Assembly: GCA_038258185.1 (NCBI GenBank)
Contig: JBBSQD010000340.1
Coordinates: 1-6,097 of the forward strand
Length of the DNA stretch: 6,097 bases
Source of the DNA: JAIOHN01 sp038258185
Lineage (GTDB): Bacteria; Chloroflexota; Anaerolineae; Aggregatilineales; Phototrophicaceae
Reading direction: 5' to 3'
Translations under genes and position numbers: made by a program
In this document: positions 4,830-6,097 of the stretch, piece by piece
Position numbering within the stretch: the stretch's first letter is position 1
Layout: every line of letters starts with the position of its first letter
Notes under the pieces: generated by a model
Seen by the model: the letters and a program-made list of their open reading frames with translations, nothing else
What the model was told of the DNA's origin: nothing
Databases searched by the model: none

Positions 4830-5554
4830 CGGGCAGTCGCCATACTGGTGGTTTCGCTGTAAATCGTCGCCAGTTGCTGCGCATCCATGCCGCTGGTGAG
4901 TGCGTCAAAAGCCACGACTCCGCGCGAGAGAATCACAATGCGGCTGGCAAGGCGCGGCACCCGTTCCAGATCATGGGTCGTCATGATGATGGTGCGGCCT
5001 TCGGCGTGAGCCTGTTGCAGCAGACCGTCCAGCGTGTGCGCGGCATCCTGATCCAGCCCGGTATAGGGTTCGTCAAATAACAGCACATCCGGCGCATGGA
5101 GTAAGGCGCGGGCGATGCTGAGGCGCTGTTGCATCCCGCGCGAGAAGGTCCGCACCAGACTGTCTCCGCGCCGATGCAGGCCGACCTGTTCCAGCAGGGT
5201 GTTGATGCGCGTGTCGATTTCATGGAGGTTATAAAGCTGGCCGAAAAAGCGCAGATTTTCGCGGGCGGTGAGGTTGTCATACAGCAGGCTCTGATGGCTG
5301 ACCATGCCGATCTGCGAGCGAACCGCTGCGGCTTCCTGTGGAATTTGCCAGCCGCCGACACGGATTACGCCGCCAGTCAGGCTGCTAAGGCCAGCCAAAA
5401 GGCGCAGCAGGGTAGATTTGCCGCTGCCATTCGGCCCCAGCAGCGCAATAAATTCGCCACGCTCGACACTGAGATTCAGCTGGCGCAGGACGGGCAGAAT
5501 ATCATAGGCTTTGATTAAGCCCTGAATGTCGATTAAGGCGCGGCCATCTGTCAT
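4826..5554 (-). CDS. ccmA: Heme ABC exporter ATP-binding protein CcmA
   Basis: The 242-residue ABC ATPase has all motifs in order: Walker A GPNGSGKST (40-48), Q-loop Gln88, signature FSRGMQQRLS (137-146; SRGMQ in place of LSGGQ), Walker B VLLFDEP (157-163), D-loop GLD (166-168) and switch His194. Many CcmA-type and related ATPases have this SRGMQ signature. The direct neighbour ccmB settles the assignment against other single-domain ABC ATPases. It hydrolyses ATP on the cytoplasmic face to drive release of holo-CcmE from CcmC. The start overlaps the stop of the upstream CCPF protein by 4 bases; no clear Shine-Dalgarno sequence is seen, consistent with coupling. Confidence 0.95.
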   Translation of the reverse strand: MTDGRALIDIQGLIKAYDILPVLRQLNLSVERGEFIALLGPNGSGKSTLLRLLAGLSSLTGGVIRVGGWQIPQEAAAVRSQIGMVSHQSLLYDNLTARENLRFFGQLYNLHEIDTRINTLLEQVGLHRRGDSLVRTFSRGMQQRLSIARALLHAPDVLLFDEPYTGLDQDAAHTLDGLLQQAHAEGRTIIMTTHDLERVPRLASRIVILSRGVVAFDALTSGMDAQQLATIYSETTSMATAR

Positions 5555-5859
5555 ATGAGTTGTTCAAGCCGGATAAATTCTTTGATACCCTCCGCGCTGC
5601 TGGTCAGGTGCAGCGTGACCTGATCGGCATTCACTATCAGCGTAAAGATCAGGAAGGGGCAGCATAAGCGCTCCAGGCTGATAAACTCCGCCAGCCGCGC
5701 AATCCACATAGTCGTATTGGGGAAACGCAGCGCAAATCCGTTATCCAGTTCGATAATGGATTCGGTTTCCGCCTGCATCAAGGCGCGAAGGTCATCATAC
5801 GTGGCGCGTTTTTCCACTGGAATCGCATCCGGTATGCAGATAAGAGGCTGATCGCTCAT
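5551..5859 (-). CDS. Uncharacterised 102-residue protein with a Cys-Cys-Pro-Phe motif, in the ccm operon
   Basis: This is a soluble-looking small protein with no signal peptide or membrane helix. After a helical N-terminus (about 15-33) comes an ELDNGFALRFP strand region (37-47), then WIARLAEFISLERLCCPFL (52-70) with adjacent Cys66 and Cys67. A strand-rich end follows (FTLIV, VTLHL), then EGIKEFIRLEQL (90-101). From memory, small proteins with the same pattern (nGyalRfp, l-eFi-lErrCCPFl-F, v-L-ltg-eGvkeFi) occur in several bacterial phyla and lack a known function. The adjacent cysteines could bind a metal or heme, or act in thiol exchange; this is inference. It overlaps by 4 bases (ATGA) both the gene before it and ccmA after it, so it is firmly part of the operon. 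Confidence 0.88.
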   Translation of the reverse strand: MSDQPLICIPDAIPVEKRATYDDLRALMQAETESIIELDNGFALRFPNTTMWIARLAEFISLERLCCPFLIFTLIVNADQVTLHLTSSAEGIKEFIRLEQLI

Positions 5860-6097
5860 GCCTGATCCCCTGTGTCATCCATCAATTCGGCCAGACGCGT
5901 TTTAAGCTGCTGGCGGCGGCGCTGATAAACATCGTGATTAATTTCGCCGCGTTCGTGGGCTTCATCCAGTTCGGCGATCTGCTGTGCCAGCGCGTCAATC
6001 AGACGCGGTGTAGTCTGCGGATTGGCACCCGGCTGCTCTCTGGATTTGCGCCGACGATAGAAGGTATACAATCCGCCGATGAACAGCGCCTGACCGA
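5856..6097 (-). CDS. C-terminal end of a membrane-anchored protein with a CcmI/SHOCT-like coil (partial)
   Basis: The frame is open to the right edge, so the gene starts outside the window; a TTG at 6069-6071 is an internal Leu codon, not the likely start. The visible part begins GQALFIGGLYTFYRRRKSRE, the end of a transmembrane helix with a positively charged cytoplasmic border. A Pro/Thr linker follows, then a helix of the form IAELDEAHERGEINHDVYQR and further Arg/Leu-rich turns. This 'aeLd---e-GeI-ee-Y--rr--Lk-RL' pattern resembles the membrane-proximal region of CcmI and also SHOCT domains. Place at the head of a ccm operon favours a role in cytochrome c maturation, but the extracytoplasmic part is not visible. 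Its stop overlaps the next start by 4 bases. Confidence 0.75.
   Translation of the reverse strand, partial: GQALFIGGLYTFYRRRKSREQPGANPQTTPRLIDALAQQIAELDEAHERGEINHDVYQRRRQQLKTRLAELMDDTGDQA

Noticed and set aside
5129..5518. Plus-strand open frame of 129 codons opposite ccmA
   Set aside because: It is fully antisense to the conserved ABC ATPase motifs, has no supported ribosome binding site and no recognisable domain.
6069..6071. TTG as start of the rightmost gene
   Set aside because: The frame stays open to the window edge, and the upstream codons (GQALFIGG) continue a membrane helix that includes this Leu.

Overview
The window looks like a chromosomal stretch from a diderm-like or environmental bacterium of moderate-to-high GC. 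It most resembles Chloroflexota (Anaerolineae-type). The grounds are protein style and gene context: a compact System I cytochrome c maturation cluster, and a lipoprotein with FG-GAP-like and TPR-like parts. This placement is inference, because no rRNA or marker gene is present. Every supported gene lies on the minus strand, so the biological reading order runs from high to low coordinates.

Upstream block (6097 to 4152): the C-terminal end of a membrane-anchored protein with a CcmI/SHOCT-like coil is followed by a 102-residue uncharacterised protein with a Cys-Cys-Pro-Phe motif. Next come CcmA (ABC ATPase) and CcmB (ABC permease). Each of these four genes overlaps the next by 4 bases (ATGA), so the set is almost certainly one translationally coupled operon whose promoter lies outside the window.

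Middle block (4151 to 3088): a 156-base AT-rich gap carries a perfect 28-bp palindrome, a possible promoter and two 13-mer direct repeats. It is followed by CcmC (heme handling, WWD motif) and a 47-residue CcmD-like protein that length cut-offs easily miss. CcmABCD together load heme onto CcmE in System I, but no ccmE follows: the cluster ends here.

Regulatory gap (3087 to 2816): directly after ccmD there is a good sigma70-type promoter with an inverted repeat centred on its -10 box. It opens a leader of about 215 bases containing an 8-codon upstream ORF, small repeats and a clean intrinsic terminator (GAAA tetraloop, T5) placed just before the start of an MFS transporter gene. This layout suggests the transporter is controlled by premature termination, and it is the most interesting non-coding signal here.

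Downstream block (2815 to 1): the 12-helix MFS exporter is followed within about 50 bases by a lipoprotein of about 440 residues with D-rich FG-GAP-like repeats and a helical C-terminus; the two are probably cotranscribed. A short intergenic region with a REP/MITE-like inverted-repeat element separates them from the first 19 codons of another gene, possibly an M20-type metallopeptidase. No tRNA, rRNA, CRISPR array, transposase or phage gene was seen.
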